Assembly (NCBI GenBank): GCA_903931945.1
Contig: CAIZEI010000111.1
Span: 1-36,607 of the forward strand
DNA length: 36,607 nt
Origin: an uncultured Hyphomicrobiales bacterium
GTDB lineage: Bacteria; Pseudomonadota; Alphaproteobacteria; Rhizobiales; Beijerinckiaceae
Direction: 5' to 3'
Part shown: in pieces, positions 15,486 through 23,836 of the stretch
Layout: every line of letters starts with the position of its first letter
How positions within the stretch are numbered: position 1 is the stretch's first letter
Notes under the pieces: generated by a model
The model's database searches: none
Seen by the model: only the letters and a program-made list of their open reading frames with translations
Told to the model about the DNA's origin: nothing
Made by a program: the position numbers and the translations under genes

Positions 15486-17339
15486 TTACTTCGCCGCTGC
15501 TTTTGCCTTCACGATGTCCTCTTCGCTGCGGAACGTCATGACCGCCACCTTGCGCACGCGCGAATAGGGCACGACGACCTGCATCGGCTGTCCCTCGCGC
15601 TCCAGCACCGAGATATAGCGCGCTTCTGTGCCGCGGCTCGGCAGGTCGTAGACGGTCCATTTGCCGGACTCCGGATCGTATTTGGTAATGCGATCCGTGC
15701 TCCACATATTGGTCCAGGCGCCGTGCTTGCTGTCAACGGTGACGTGATAGGGCTGCAGCGACTGGGGATCCGGCAGGGGGATGATCTTGACTTCCTGCGT
15801 TTTGGTGTCGATGCGGGCGTAATTGCCGCCGAATGAATCGGCGACCCAGAGCACGTCGGCAGCCTTGTCTGTGCCCATGCGGCGCGGCCCCTGACCCCAG
15901 GGGAAGGGCGAGTTGAAATCGACAGGTTTGTAGGTCTGGTAATAGGCCTTTTCATCGGCCGTCAGATTGGTCAGTTCGCGCGTATCGGGCGGCAGTTTGC
16001 TTTCTGTCACCTTGTTGGCCGAGGTATCGACATGGTCGATAAAATCCTGCGCCATACCGGCCCAGTAGGCATTGCCATCGCGATCGGCGGCCATGCCGTA
16101 AACCGGCACGTTGCCATTGTCGTTCTTGGCGGTGATCGACTTGTATTCCGTGAATTTCTCGGCGACGGGGTCAAACCGCAGCACGCCAAAGGGCGACGTC
16201 ACCCAGATATAGCCTTTGCCATCATAATCGAGCGAGCCCGCAGTATAAGCCATATCGTCCGGCGGCACGTATTTGGTGAGGGTTTGGGTTTTGGGATCAA
16301 TCCTCACCAGCGCGGGGCGCAATCCGCCCTTTTCCGCCGAGGGGCGCGAATTGAACCACAGGAAACCCTTGGTGTCGCGGATAATGCCATGGGAGGCGCT
16401 GGCCCAGCCGCCGGGTTCGCCCAACTTGATGAATTTGACCTCGCCTGTTTTGGCGTCGATGCGCCCGATGGTGATCGAATGGGTCGGCAAGGCCTGCGTG
16501 AACCACATGTTGCCATCAAGATCGAACTGCGCGTCATGCACGCCGTTGGCGCCATTCATCAGCGACGGCGTGCCGCGCGACCAGTCCGAGCCATTTTCCG
16601 GCAGGTATTTGTAGGGATATCCGAGATCGGGCTCCATCGGCACGTCGTATTCGCGAAACACCACGCGCGCCGCCTCGCCGGAGGGGCGCGGTTTGAGATT
16701 GAATTTCATGGACGTGGCGCCTGGCCCACGGGCGCGGGCGAGATAGGCCGCAAGTTCCGCCTGGTGCGTGTCGATGGTGCCATTGAGCGCGCGATTGGGC
16801 ACATAGGTTCCGAGCACATTCAGAGTTTTCATCACGCCGAGAACCGCGTTCCAGCCCTTTTCGTCGAACGTATGTTGCAAAGGAAAGCTCGGCGTGTGGC
16901 AACCCGTGCAATTCTTGCGCACGAGGTTTTTCAGCCGCTCGTCGTCGGGCGTAGCATCGGGCAATGCAGCAAGAAGTTCATCGCCCGGCAATTGTTTGAC
17001 GAAATCCGCCATCGGCTTCAGCGTGAAATTTTCCGTAGCTGCGGATGCGAGATCCACGGCGCCTTTGGCCGTCTCGAAAGTCAGCGCCTGCGCCCAGACA
17101 TTGTATTTGCCCGCAGCCATCGCGGGAAACACATACTCGCCCGCCGCGTCAGTATAGACTGTCGTTGTGATGTTCGAGCCCTCAGCCTTGGCCGAAACCG
17201 CGACGCCGCCCATCTTTTCGCCGGCAGCCGAAGCGATGGCGCCATGCAACAGCGTGTCGGCGAGCGCGGGCAAAGCGGAGAGCGCGAACAGGACGCCCGA
17301 GAGCGCCGTGGCGCTTTTAAAAGTGCTTGAGATGCGCAT
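15486..17339 (-). CDS. Secreted carboxypeptidase-regulatory / cytochrome c / virginiamycin-B-lyase-like propeller protein (copy 2)
   Basis: A 617-residue protein with the same three-part design as the gene at 12744, but about 100 residues longer in the propeller. The signal peptide ends near ALA (about residue 27). The regulatory-like beta domain (about 30-108) contains TDAAGEYVFPAMAAGKYNV. The haem site is C144-TG-C147-H148. The propeller from about 225 carries repeated units such as GRIDAKTGEVKFI, RIDPKTQTLTKY and RIDTKTQEVKII. It should be periplasmic. It is the second gene of a two-gene unit, starting 11 bases after the class I cytochrome c gene, with AGGAAGA as ribosome site. The pairing suggests that the small cytochrome exchanges electrons with the haem of this protein (inference). 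Substrate unknown; true Vgb lyase activity is doubtful. Confidence 0.85.
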   Translation of the reverse strand: MRISSTFKSATALSGVLFALSALPALADTLLHGAIASAAGEKMGGVAVSAKAEGSNITTTVYTDAAGEYVFPAMAAGKYNVWAQALTFETAKGAVDLASAATENFTLKPMADFVKQLPGDELLAALPDATPDDERLKNLVRKNCTGCHTPSFPLQHTFDEKGWNAVLGVMKTLNVLGTYVPNRALNGTIDTHQAELAAYLARARGPGATSMKFNLKPRPSGEAARVVFREYDVPMEPDLGYPYKYLPENGSDWSRGTPSLMNGANGVHDAQFDLDGNMWFTQALPTHSITIGRIDAKTGEVKFIKLGEPGGWASASHGIIRDTKGFLWFNSRPSAEKGGLRPALVRIDPKTQTLTKYVPPDDMAYTAGSLDYDGKGYIWVTSPFGVLRFDPVAEKFTEYKSITAKNDNGNVPVYGMAADRDGNAYWAGMAQDFIDHVDTSANKVTESKLPPDTRELTNLTADEKAYYQTYKPVDFNSPFPWGQGPRRMGTDKAADVLWVADSFGGNYARIDTKTQEVKIIPLPDPQSLQPYHVTVDSKHGAWTNMWSTDRITKYDPESGKWTVYDLPSRGTEARYISVLEREGQPMQVVVPYSRVRKVAVMTFRSEEDIVKAKAAAK

Positions 17340-17350
17340 GGGTGGTCTTC

Positions 17351-17701
17351 CTATTTTTTGGCTTCCGGGGCCTCGGCAGGCGGCGTGTCAACGGTTTTGA
17401 GATAGGCGGCGATGGCGTCGATTTGCTCGGGTTTGAAATGATATTTGAAGCCCGGCATGTTGGGCGAACCCTCGGCAATCTGCTTTTTGGGCTGCTCATC
17501 GCCATTGGCGAAGGTCGCCTTTGACAGAACTGGCCCGAACACAGCGCTCGTCAGTGTCGGCTTGGTGTGGCAGACGCCGCAGGATTGCTGGAAAAACCGG
17601 CGTCCCTCAAGCTGCTGGTCGGTGAGACCCTCTGCTGCGAGCGCCGACGTGGCGCCCAAGGCCATAAACGCCGAAATGCAAGCCAAACCCGGACGATTCA
17701 T
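17351..17701 (-). CDS. Small periplasmic class I cytochrome c
   Basis: The 116-residue product has a signal peptide (cleavage near ALA, about residue 22) and one haem site C41-GV-C44-H45, with a likely axial Met82 in GSPNMPGFKYHF and a final helix (PEQIDAIAAYLKTV). These are the marks of a soluble electron carrier. The tail after residue 104 is Pro/Glu/Ala-rich. I chose the ATG at 17701 because AGGAG lies seven bases before it; upstream codons lack a signal peptide. It is first in a unit with the haem-propeller gene and diverges from receptor 2 across 159 bases that must carry both promoters. Confidence 0.9.
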   Translation of the reverse strand: MNRPGLACISAFMALGATSALAAEGLTDQQLEGRRFFQQSCGVCHTKPTLTSAVFGPVLSKATFANGDEQPKKQIAEGSPNMPGFKYHFKPEQIDAIAAYLKTVDTPPAEAPEAKK

Positions 17702-17860
17702 CCCAAACTCCTGTTCGATTGTTGCGGGCAGGATAGGCGATGTTTTGGGGAATGGGAAGGGTGGGATGTCGCGTAGCTTTGTCCGGGGCAATTCCAACCG
17801 CATTGACTCCCCGGCAAATTTCCGCCACTCGCCAAGCCTCTCAGAGCCGGGACGAGACCC

Positions 17861-18868
17861 ATGTTCAAAACCTTTTCAACCCTTGCCTTTGCCCTTGCTG
17901 CGGGTCTTGCCGGCGCCAGCGCCGCCCATGCGCAGGCGGCAGGCGGCAAGGCGACAACCATGATCATCGGCTTTGGGCCGGGCGGCGGCTATGACCTGTG
18001 GGGTCGCACGGTGGCGCGGTTCATCGGGCGTCACATGCCCGGCAATCCAACGGTGGTCGCGCAGAATATGCCAGGCGCCGGCTCCTATGTCGCGGCCAGC
18101 TGGATATACAATATTGCGCCCAAGGATGGCACGATTATGGGCATTATCGCCAGGGACGCGGTGCTTGGCCCGATGACCGGGGATTCGGGCGCGCGCTTCG
18201 ACGCCACGAAAATGACCTGGCTTGGCACGCCCACTGTTGAAACCAATGTTTGCATCGCCAATTCGAATGCAAAGGTGAAGACCTGGGACGATCTGCTCAA
18301 AACCGAACTGATCATGGGCGATACGGGTCCTGGTACCGGCACGCGATCCTATCCGCTGGCGCTCAACGCGTTGCTTGGCACAAAGATCAAACTTGTCTCG
18401 GGCTTTCCGGCGTCGTCCGACGTGTTTCTGGCGATGGAGCGCGGCGAGGTCGATGGCATTTGCGAATCCCTCGACAGCGTGATTGGCAAGCGCCCCGACT
18501 GGATTTCGTCAAAAAAGGTCAACATCCTGTTTCAGGGCGGCGCCGAACCGAACGAGACCCTGAAGGACGCGCCCTTCATTGTCGATCTCGCCAAATCCGA
18601 GGAGCAGAAAGCCGAAATCCGCTTTCTCTATGCGGGGCAGGGCATTGGACGACCGTTCGCGGCGCCGCCGAACCTGTCGCCTGCAACGTTGAAAGCGATG
18701 CGCGATGCTTTCGACGCGACCATGGCGGACCCTGAATTCGTATCTGAGGCCAAAAAACTTGGCCTCGAAGTCAATCCGCGCAGCGGCGATTATCTGCAAA
18801 AGCTTGTCGTGAGCATTTATGCGACGCCCAAACCCATCGTCGACAGGATTGGCGCGCTGATAAAATAA
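17861..18868 (+). CDS. TctC/Bug-family periplasmic solute receptor 2
   Basis: A 335-residue secreted receptor of PF03401. The signal peptide ends near AHA (about residue 24). The binding-loop signature reads FGPGGGYDLWGRTVARFIGR and NMPGAGSYVAASWIYNIAPKDGT, almost the same wording as receptor 1, so the two probably recognise related ligands. It is divergent from the cytochrome c / haem-propeller unit. No membrane permease gene is near. Its stop codon directly abuts the stop of the convergent DUF1761 gene with no base between. The ribosome site is GGGACGAG. Confidence 0.9.
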   Translation: MFKTFSTLAFALAAGLAGASAAHAQAAGGKATTMIIGFGPGGGYDLWGRTVARFIGRHMPGNPTVVAQNMPGAGSYVAASWIYNIAPKDGTIMGIIARDAVLGPMTGDSGARFDATKMTWLGTPTVETNVCIANSNAKVKTWDDLLKTELIMGDTGPGTGTRSYPLALNALLGTKIKLVSGFPASSDVFLAMERGEVDGICESLDSVIGKRPDWISSKKVNILFQGGAEPNETLKDAPFIVDLAKSEEQKAEIRFLYAGQGIGRPFAAPPNLSPATLKAMRDAFDATMADPEFVSEAKKLGLEVNPRSGDYLQKLVVSIYATPKPIVDRIGALIK

Positions 18869-19279
18869 TCAGCCAAAGGCGCCGATCACGATTCCCTCGA
18901 TCAGCAGCACAACCAGCCAGTGCCCACCATCGATGATGGTCAGCGCGAGCTTGCGTTTCTGGAAGGCGTTGTTCGAGGCAATGGTCGTGGCGATGAACGC
19001 CAGCCAGCATAACACGCCGACGATGGCGCCGGTCCTGATCGTCGCCCCGCCAAAATGTCCCATCAGCCCCGCCAGCAAAAACGCCATCACCAATTCCGCT
19101 ACGAATGTGATAATCATCGGCGCCATGGGCATGGCGCGCTTGCCATCGGGGCCGTGCATGTCGGCGTCTGTCCAGCCGAGCGCCGCAGTCCATTGCTTGC
19201 CGAGCGCAGTGTACCAGATCGCGCCGAAGACCCAGGCCGCGACCGCCGCTGTGACAACGCCGATATAATTGATAGCCAT
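18869..19279 (-). CDS. DUF1761 family membrane protein
   Basis: A 136-residue protein with about four membrane helices (roughly residues 5-20, 52-75, 82-100, 115-134). It carries the family's opening pattern: NYIGVVTAAVAAWVFGAIWY, then LGKQWTAALGW. DUF1761 proteins are small inner-membrane proteins of unknown function. The start ATG at 19279 was taken because the domain begins right there; longer upstream codons do not look coding. It converges end-to-end with receptor 2 and diverges from the esterase gene. No function can be assigned. Confidence 0.85.
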   Translation of the reverse strand: MAINYIGVVTAAVAAWVFGAIWYTALGKQWTAALGWTDADMHGPDGKRAMPMAPMIITFVAELVMAFLLAGLMGHFGGATIRTGAIVGVLCWLAFIATTIASNNAFQKRKLALTIIDGGHWLVVLLIEGIVIGAFG

Positions 19280-19385
19280 GTCTTTGTCCCCCCGTTTCAG
19301 GTTCTGCCTCTTAACATGGACGCCGGTTTCATGCGAGAAGGTCTGGTCTGCCGGCATTCCGGCGGTTTCACACCGGATATATTCC

Positions 19386-20309
19386 ATGAAGGTTTCGTCC
19401 GTGCGCGTTCTGTTCGCAACCGTCTTTATCTCCGCAGTCGTTTTTGCCGGCGCCCTGACGGGCGCAATGGCCGCGAGCGGACGCGTGTCCTTCGATGTCA
19501 ACGGCCACAAAAGGGTCGCCACCATCCTTGAGCGGGCCCGGTTGAAGCGTGCGCCACGACCCCTGATCATTGTCTTGCGGGCCGCAGGTTCCGCCCCGCG
19601 TCGCCTCGGCCTGTCGCGCGTGGACAGGTTCCTCGGGCTTGACGAGGCCGCCGGCGCGGCCACCGTGCTCGCCTTCCCGAGTTCCGGGGGCGCCCGCTGG
19701 GACCTTGACGCTGGCAAGACTGACGATGTCGCGATGGTGCGGGCGCTCGCGGCGCGGATGATCGCCGATGGCATTGCCGATCGCCGGAAGATCTATCTTG
19801 CGGGCGTTTCCTCAGGCGGCTTGCTGGCGTTGCGCGTTCTTTGCGATGGCGCCGACTATCTGGCGGGGGCGGCGGTACTCCTCGCCAACATGCCGGCATC
19901 CCTCGCCAAATCCTGCAAGCCCGCGCGTCCTGCTGCGTTTCTGCTGCTTAACGGCACGTTGGACCCGTTGATGCCTTATCAGGGCGGCGAGGCGAAGCTT
20001 GTCGATTTCAAGGGCGAAGTTGCGGGGACTGACGCAACCCTGGCGCCTTTCGCGCTTGCCGCGGAATGCGGCAAGGCTCGCCCCGCCGAGGCGCTGCCCG
20101 ACAAGAATCCCAACGATGGCACACGCGTTTTTGTAGAGCGATCCTCGGGTTGCAAGGCGCCCGTCGAACTTTTTCGTATTGAGGGCGGCGGACACGCCTT
20201 GCCGGGCTGGCCCGTGCGCGCCGACCGGGGCGAGATTGTTGGCGCCCGCAACAATGATATCGACACAGCGCGCATCCTCATCGATTTCTTCCGCCGCGCC
20301 GCGCGGTAG
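19386..20309 (+). CDS. Poly(3-hydroxybutyrate)-depolymerase-like / LpqC-type secreted esterase
   Basis: A 307-residue alpha/beta-hydrolase with a signal peptide (to about residue 30). The nucleophile elbow is G140-V-S142-S-G144, the acid is probably Asp193 (NGTLDPLMPYQGG) and the base His270 (EGGGHALPGWP). This order and spacing fit the PHB depolymerase/feruloyl-esterase-like LpqC family. The usual HGGG-type oxyanion segment is replaced by LRAAGS (about residues 64-69), which may alter or weaken catalysis. The ATG at 19386 has no strong ribosome site, but the signal peptide starts there. Substrates in the family include polyester oligomers and aromatic esters; none is shown by context. The next gene is convergent, six bases away. 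Confidence 0.75.
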   Translation: MKVSSVRVLFATVFISAVVFAGALTGAMAASGRVSFDVNGHKRVATILERARLKRAPRPLIIVLRAAGSAPRRLGLSRVDRFLGLDEAAGAATVLAFPSSGGARWDLDAGKTDDVAMVRALAARMIADGIADRRKIYLAGVSSGGLLALRVLCDGADYLAGAAVLLANMPASLAKSCKPARPAAFLLLNGTLDPLMPYQGGEAKLVDFKGEVAGTDATLAPFALAAECGKARPAEALPDKNPNDGTRVFVERSSGCKAPVELFRIEGGGHALPGWPVRADRGEIVGARNNDIDTARILIDFFRRAAR

Positions 20310-20315
20310 CAGGCG

Positions 20316-21656
20316 CTACGCCCGTTTCGCGTAGCGATTGGGCGGTCGCGGCAGGCCGAGATTCTCACGCAGGGTCGCGCCCTCATATTCCTTGCGGAAC
20401 AGTCCGCGCTTTTGCAATTCCGGGATGACGAGATTGCAGAAATCGACGTGCTGGCCTGGCATATACGGCGGCAGCACGCAAAAACCATCGCACGCGTTCG
20501 CCACAAACCATTCTTCCATATAATCGGCGACCTTTTTCGGACTGCCGTGAATGGCGTTCTTGCCGCGCGCGCCCGCGCAACGCGCGCCGAGTTCGCGGAT
20601 GGTGAGTTTCTCCCGCCGCGCCATTTCAACAATGCTGTCATAGTGCCCCTTGCTGGCGTTGGTCGGGGGCAGCGGATCTGGCAATTGCTCGTCGGGCGAA
20701 TAAGGCGAAAGGTCAACGCCGCCAAGCATCGTTGAGAGGATTTCACGCCCCACCACCGGATGGATCAGGGATTGCAGCAGGTCGAAATCCTCGGCCGCCT
20801 TGTCGTCGGATTCGGCCACCACGACGCTCAGGCCCGGAAGGATTTTGAGATGATTGGGGTCGCGATTGTATCTGGACTGCATGCGCCCTTTCACATCGTC
20901 GTAATAGGTTTTGGCGGCGGGGATATTCAGATGCGGCGAGAAGATCGCCTCGGCGAACTCCGCCGCGAGTTCGCGCCCTTCATCCGACGCGCCCGCTTGC
21001 ACCATGACCGGGTAACCCTGGGGCGGGCGCGGCGCATTGAGCGGACCGCGCACCCGGAAATGCGCGCCCTTGTGATCGATGTGCCGCATTTTAGCGGGAT
21101 CAAAATAGAGCCCGCTTTCGACATCGCGCACAAAGGCGTCATCGTCCCAGCTATCCCACAGCTCCTGCACAACGTTTGCGAATTCATGCGCGCGGCCGTA
21201 ACGCTCCGTGTGGTTCATCAATTTGTCGCGGCCAAAATTGGCGGCCTCCGCCGGCTGCGCCGATGTCACCAGATTCCAGCCGGCGCGGCCATGGCTGATA
21301 TGATCGAGCGAGGCGAATTTGCGCGCCAGGTTATAGGGCTCCTGATAAGTGGTGGAAGCAGTGCCGGTGAGGCCAATATTTTTTGTCACCATCGCCAGCG
21401 CCGACAGCAGCGTTATGGGCTCGAAATGCGCGACAAATTGCACCGAGCGCGTAATCGCGTCGATATGCGCCTCGCGCATGGCGTTGCTGTCGGCAAGGAA
21501 AATCATGTCGAATTTCGCGGCTTCCGCCGCCTTGGCCATGGCGACGTAGTGCTCGATGCTGACGTTGGCGTCTTTTTGCGCGCGCGGGTGTCGCCAGGAG
21601 GCGACGTGATGGCCGGTCGGGTTGAAATAGGCCGCGAGTTTCATCTGTCTGGTCAT
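20316..21656 (-). CDS. NtaA/SnaA/DszA-family flavin-dependent monooxygenase (luciferase-like)
   Basis: A 446-residue cytosolic enzyme of the bacterial luciferase-like superfamily, in the group of nitrilotriacetate monooxygenase component A. These enzymes use reduced FMN supplied by a separate reductase to oxidise amines, sulfones or related compounds. The start MKLAAYFNPTGHHVASWRHP, then FDMIFLADS, GRAGWNLVTS (flavin-binding region) and ARKFASLDHISHGRAGWN are characteristic, and the length is typical. GAGGGAGG lies about eight bases before the ATG. No FMN reductase gene is present in the window, so the partner must be elsewhere. The 68-base gap to the PepSY gene upstream allows co-transcription. 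The substrate cannot be predicted. Confidence 0.88.
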   Translation of the reverse strand: MTRQMKLAAYFNPTGHHVASWRHPRAQKDANVSIEHYVAMAKAAEAAKFDMIFLADSNAMREAHIDAITRSVQFVAHFEPITLLSALAMVTKNIGLTGTASTTYQEPYNLARKFASLDHISHGRAGWNLVTSAQPAEAANFGRDKLMNHTERYGRAHEFANVVQELWDSWDDDAFVRDVESGLYFDPAKMRHIDHKGAHFRVRGPLNAPRPPQGYPVMVQAGASDEGRELAAEFAEAIFSPHLNIPAAKTYYDDVKGRMQSRYNRDPNHLKILPGLSVVVAESDDKAAEDFDLLQSLIHPVVGREILSTMLGGVDLSPYSPDEQLPDPLPPTNASKGHYDSIVEMARREKLTIRELGARCAGARGKNAIHGSPKKVADYMEEWFVANACDGFCVLPPYMPGQHVDFCNLVIPELQKRGLFRKEYEGATLRENLGLPRPPNRYAKRA

Positions 21657-21724
21657 GCGGCTGCCTCCCTCTGTTGCGCTTCATCGCATAGCATAACAGA
21701 GGCGCGTGCGCCTGGGGAGCAGCG

Positions 21725-22672
21725 TCAGGCTGTTTCACCGGCAAAAGACCGTGCGGCGGATCGGCGCGCGGCGTTGGCGCGGCGGCGCCGGCTCGCGCGG
21801 CTCCAGATGAGAAGCCCCGTGCCGAGAAGAAACAGAATTGCGGCGGCGGTGATAAAATTCACCACGCCTGCGGCAACGCCGGACCATGTTCCTTCGTGAA
21901 TCTCTCGCGGTAAATTGCGTTGCGCCGGGGTCAATCCCTGGCCGGTCACGCGCCACCAGACGATCGCACCTGAGTCATCGAACACGCGCGCGACGCCGCC
22001 GTCGCGTCCGCGCGTCGTCACGGAATAGACGGTCGCCGGGTCAAAGCGCGCGTCAACCTGACGCAGGGCCTCGATGAGGGGCATGGGCGGCGCGCGGGGC
22101 GCGTCTGTGCCCGGACGGTCGGTGAATGAAATGTTCAGCCCGTCAAGCGCGCCGGTCAGCGGACTGATCGCCACCAGCGGCAGGAGACCACAGGCCGCGA
22201 TCCTGTGCCAGCCCTGCAGCGTGTTGCGCGGCCGGGCAAAGCCAATGCCAAGACCGAGGATCGCCAGCGCGATCATGGCGAAACTGCAGGCGATGGTGAG
22301 ATAATTGCGACCGAATACGAAGCGCCGGTGTAATTCCTTCGCGCCCGCGATGAAATCGCTGACAGGCGTTGCCCGGTTCAGCTTCCCGCCGGTGTCCATA
22401 TCGATATCGATTTTGCTGCCTTTGCCCAGCCCTTCGAGCGTCAGAACCCTGTCATGCCAATCGATTGTCAGCGCTGACGCAATGCCCTCGGGGTCGGCGT
22501 GGCGAATGATTTCCTCAAGCCGCGTCTGGGCGATGGAGCCGGGACGAACGGCGGCTGCGTGGATAATCGGGATGGCTGACAGAATCAGGCCGGTCACGAT
22601 GACAACAAGCAGGGGCAGGGCGAACAGGAGTGCGACCCAGCGATGCAGGCGCCGGAACAGATGGGCGGACAT
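21725..22672 (-). CDS. PepSY-domain transmembrane protein
   Basis: A 315-residue inner-membrane protein of the PepSY_TM type. Helices lie at about residues 9-33, 131-152, 160-180 and 272-292, and the start MSAHLFRRLHRWVALLFALPLLVV is typical of the family. The two periplasmic segments carry PepSY-like patterns (SALTIDWHDRVLTLEG and YSVTTRGRDGGVARVFDDSG). Many relatives sit beside siderophore receptors and are thought to reduce ferric complexes, but no TonB receptor occurs here. The ATG at 22672 follows GGAAAG five bases upstream; an in-frame ATG at 22711 is an alternative. It diverges from receptor 3 and runs toward the flavin monooxygenase gene. Confidence 0.82.
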   Translation of the reverse strand: MSAHLFRRLHRWVALLFALPLLVVIVTGLILSAIPIIHAAAVRPGSIAQTRLEEIIRHADPEGIASALTIDWHDRVLTLEGLGKGSKIDIDMDTGGKLNRATPVSDFIAGAKELHRRFVFGRNYLTIACSFAMIALAILGLGIGFARPRNTLQGWHRIAACGLLPLVAISPLTGALDGLNISFTDRPGTDAPRAPPMPLIEALRQVDARFDPATVYSVTTRGRDGGVARVFDDSGAIVWWRVTGQGLTPAQRNLPREIHEGTWSGVAAGVVNFITAAAILFLLGTGLLIWSRASRRRRANAARRSAARSFAGETA

Positions 22673-22809
22673 ATAAACTTTCCAGTAGATCTTTGGCGCG
22701 CGGTCCCTCATTGCCGGAATGGGTGACGGGCTCGTGACATCGGGCCGTCGATGTGGATAGATTGCGCGCAAGCGCGCCGGAAAAGGCGAACGCATTCCGG
22801 AGGATCGCC

Positions 22810-23790
22810 ATGCATCGTTTGCTGGGACCAATGCTCATGTCCCTCGCCGTCACATTGTCGTGCGCAAATGCGCAGGACTTTCCCTCGCGCGCCATTTCGA
22901 TCGTCGTGCCCTATCCTGCAGGCGGCGTCACCGACAGTATGGCGCGGCTGATTGCGCAGAATATGCAGGATGCGCTGGGCCAGAGCGTTGTCATCGAGAA
23001 TGTCAGCGGCGGCACGGGCTCGATCGGCGTCGGCAAGGTCGCGCACGCCGCGCCGGACGGTTACACCGTCATTCTTGGCAATGTCGAAACCAACGTCACC
23101 AACGCCATTGCCGTGCCGCAAAATTTCGACGTATTTGCCGATTTCGATCCGGTGGCGCTGCTGCCGTCCTATGCATTCCTGCTGGTGTCGAAGAACGATA
23201 TACCGGCCAAAACGTTGACTGAATTCATCGCCTGGCTGAAGGCGCATCAGGATACTGCGTTTCAGGCGACAGTCGGCGGCGTTGGCGCCGCGCAACACCT
23301 CTGCGGTTTGCGTCTGCAACAGCAACTCGGGTTGCACTGGTCATTCGTGCCCTATCGCGGCGGCGCATCGGCGATGCAGGATATGATGGGCGGACAATTC
23401 GACATGATGTGCACCGCGACGGGCAGTTTCCTGCCGCTGGTGCAAGCGGGCTCCATTCGCGCTTACGCCGTGACCGCAAAAACGCGCCTTGCTGCAGCGC
23501 CGGAAATCCCCACCGTCGATGAGGCGGGCCTGCCGGGCTTTCATGTCGGCGTGTGGAATGCGGTCTGGGCGCCAAAGGGCTCGCCGAAGGCCGTCATAGC
23601 CAAACTCAACGCGGCTCTCATCGGAGCCATGCACGACCCCGCGATACGCCAGAAAATCATTGCCATGGGCCTCGATATGCCACCCGAGGATCAACTCACG
23701 CCCGAGGCGCTGGGCGTGTTCCAGCGCGCCGAGGCCGATATCTGGTGGCCGATCACCCGCCGCGCGATGGAGCCCGGACCGGGGAAATAG
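22810..23790 (+). CDS. TctC/Bug-family periplasmic solute receptor 3 (classical type)
   Basis: A 326-residue secreted receptor. The signal peptide ends near ANA (about residue 21). It has the classical Bug wording: ISIVVPYPAGGVTDSMARLIAQ and VIENVSGGTGSIGVGKVAHAAPDGYT, followed by the conserved FVPYRGGASAMQDMMGGQFDMM region. It is clearly a different subfamily from receptors 1 and 2. Like them it lacks TctA/TctB neighbours. GGAGG lies about seven bases ahead of the ATG. It is monocistronic in appearance: divergent from the PepSY gene and convergent with the M48 protease gene. The ligand is unknown. Confidence 0.9.
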   Translation: MHRLLGPMLMSLAVTLSCANAQDFPSRAISIVVPYPAGGVTDSMARLIAQNMQDALGQSVVIENVSGGTGSIGVGKVAHAAPDGYTVILGNVETNVTNAIAVPQNFDVFADFDPVALLPSYAFLLVSKNDIPAKTLTEFIAWLKAHQDTAFQATVGGVGAAQHLCGLRLQQQLGLHWSFVPYRGGASAMQDMMGGQFDMMCTATGSFLPLVQAGSIRAYAVTAKTRLAAAPEIPTVDEAGLPGFHVGVWNAVWAPKGSPKAVIAKLNAALIGAMHDPAIRQKIIAMGLDMPPEDQLTPEALGVFQRAEADIWWPITRRAMEPGPGK

Positions 23791-23836
23791 CAGCCTGATG
23801 GCGTCTGCCTGGCCTTATATTGCAAGGCGTGCGGGT

